A model generated the notes under the pieces. That model was not told the origin of the DNA and searched no databases. It worked only from the letters and a program-made list of their open reading frames with translations. From Zygnema cylindricum (lineage: Eukaryota > Streptophyta > Zygnematophyceae > Zygnematales > Zygnemataceae), in assembly GCA_037447655.1 (NCBI GenBank), contig JBBHKE010000374.1, positions 63,794 to 81,886 on the forward strand: a DNA stretch of 18,093 nucleotides, given 5' to 3'. Below, piece after piece: positions 16,997 through 18,093 of the stretch. The translations under genes and the position numbers were made by a program. Each line of letters starts with the position of its first letter. The first letter of the stretch is position 1.

Positions 16997-17030
16997 AGAA
17001 GTAAGAGGCAGGCCTCTACTTCTTTTTTTT
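16997..17030. repeat. Hairpin followed by a T run
   Basis: AGAAGTAAGAGGC (16997-17009) pairs with GCCTCTACTTCT (17012-17023), with a single bulged A and a two-base gap. It is followed by a run of T. It lies about 80 bases beyond the stop of the RNase H relic. It looks like an intrinsic terminator, but this is eukaryotic DNA and no RNA gene is visible. Confidence 0.6.
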
Positions 17031-17105
17031 TGCCTTTTATTTTATATTACTTAGACGTAGAAAAAACCTCACAGAAACCACCAATTTCTACACTCCTCTT
17101 ATTTT

Positions 17106-17692
17106 CTAGTCACCTTTTAATTTGAGACCACACTTCTCTCTACATAAAATTAGTTTGAGAGAAGGTACAGGTTTGGTTATCATGTGTGCCACAAATTCAC
17201 TATTTGGTGTGTACTCTAAGCTAATTTTTTTTTTCTACTTTCCCACTAACAAAACTAAGTCTAACATCCAAGTGTTTGGCTTTGAAGTGGTGTTTCGGAT
17301 TGGCAGCAATGGCAATTGCTGCCTGATTATCACAAAAAAAAATATGCACACCACTTTTAAGAAAACCAAGCTCATCAAGCAAAGACTTGACCCACATCAA
17401 CTCTTTTACAGCAGAGCAAGACGCCATATACTTAGCCTCCATGGTGAATTGAGCTAAAACCTTTTGTTGTTTGTTTTTTCCGCAATGAGCCCCATTTCCT
17501 ACATACAACACATATCCAAAAAAAACATCTCCAAATAGGAGCATCCTCATAATTGGCATAACTTCAAGTGGTGATGTGAGTGTTATTCCCACCAAAATGC
17601 AACCATAGATCCTTAGTCTCTATAAGATATCTAAAGGCTCTCTTATCAGCCTCGCAATTCCTTTTAGTGGGAGCACTTAGACTCCTACTCAA
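17106..17692 (-). pseudogene. Copia RNase H and pol C-terminus relic
   Basis: Read on the minus strand from 17692, the frame gives LSRSLSAPTKRNCEADKRAF and RYLIETKDLWLHFG, the block before Copia RNase H. After a frameshift near 17590 it continues as FTMEAKYMAS (family STEAEYMA), WVKSLLDELGF and CDNQAAI. A second frameshift at the A-run (17222-17231) leads into LEYTPNSEF and MITKPVP (family ADMLTKPLP), ending in TAG at 17106-17108. Element 2 has clearly different residues throughout, so this comes from another Copia family. The rest of its pol is not seen to the right. Confidence 0.82.
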
Positions 17693-18093
17693 CGCTCCTA
17701 GAGCTTTTGTAGTAAGCCAGGGCACTACATTGCAGAATGTACTAGATTGACGGAGTTGAGGCTTAAGGAGGGGAAGATCAGTAGATCAACCTGAAATTCT
17801 ATGGGCTCCATTGCCCACAGAATTCGCAGATCCAAAAGAAGCTAATCTAGATAGTGCCGACTCCAAGTTGATATAAACCCAAATGAATGATCCCTTGACA
17901 ATTAGAACCCCAATACACCTTCACCCGTGTGAAGAGAAGACCTTCTGTGTGCTCAGTTCCACCACAGAATGCAAAGCTTGAATATGTGTTTTGGACAATA
18001 TTCCCCAATTTGAATTTCTCACTGAATAAGTGCCACCTTGGCACGCAAAGACTCTGACCGACTACACCCCTGTGTAGATTGGACTCATGTGAG
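17693..18093. other. Right end of the window, nothing recognised
   Basis: No coding region is supported, including in the minus-strand direction where more Copia pol would be expected upstream of the RNase H relic. That suggests truncation or strong decay at about 17700. A purine run AAGGAGGGGAAG lies at 17765-17776. Confidence 0.5.

Noticed and set aside
16901-17457. Plus-strand open frames of 74 and 111 codons
   Set aside because: They lie opposite the minus-strand RNase H relic and in low-complexity flank, with no protein features.
18030-18093. Similarity of TGCCACC..GGCAC here to TGCCACCCTGACAC near 16083
   Set aside because: It shares only short words with uneven spacing; too weak to claim a second LTR copy.

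Overview
The window is repeat-dominated nuclear DNA of a eukaryote, most likely a land plant. It contains two full-length Ty1/copia LTR retrotransposons and pieces of at least one more, set in AT-rich, gene-free sequence. The plant guess rests on the Copia domain order (protease, integrase, reverse transcriptase, RNase H), LTRs of about 570 bp with primer-binding sites resembling the 3' end of initiator tRNA-Met, and TGACG-type motifs in the LTRs. No host protein gene, rRNA, tRNA or CRISPR array could be supported.

Layout. Positions 1-824 hold a very strange structure: 1-401 is repeated at 424-824 in reversed but NOT complemented order, with no mismatch over 401 bases (mirror axis at 412.5). 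825-1461 is gene-free. 1462 to about 7628 is element 1, a plus-strand Copia element. Its LTRs differ at roughly one base in nine, and its gag-pol is broken by many stops and frameshifts. About 7629-9739 is AT-rich intergenic sequence with a possible minus-strand Copia pol relic near 9250-9341. 9745-15618 is element 2, a young minus-strand Copia element. It has two 571-bp LTRs differing at only 5 positions, a perfect 5-bp target duplication (CACTC), PBS, PPT and one gag-pol frame interrupted by just two TGA codons. 15624-15947 and 15948 onward look like the leader, PBS and LTR edge of an older minus-strand element into which element 2 inserted. 17106-17692 is a decayed minus-strand Copia RNase H end. 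The last 400 bases hold nothing I recognise.

How the parts relate. Elements 1 and 2 belong to related Copia families. They share the gag-pol plan, two tandem zinc knuckles (one damaged in element 1), nearly the same PPT (AAGAGGGGGA) and the same unusual PBS (TGGTATCGGAGC). They lie tail to tail. Element 1 is an old insertion. Element 2 is recent and would be coding-competent but for its two TGA codons. The most remarkable observation is the mirror duplication at the left edge, for which no copying mechanism is known. It is either an assembly or data artefact, or something new.
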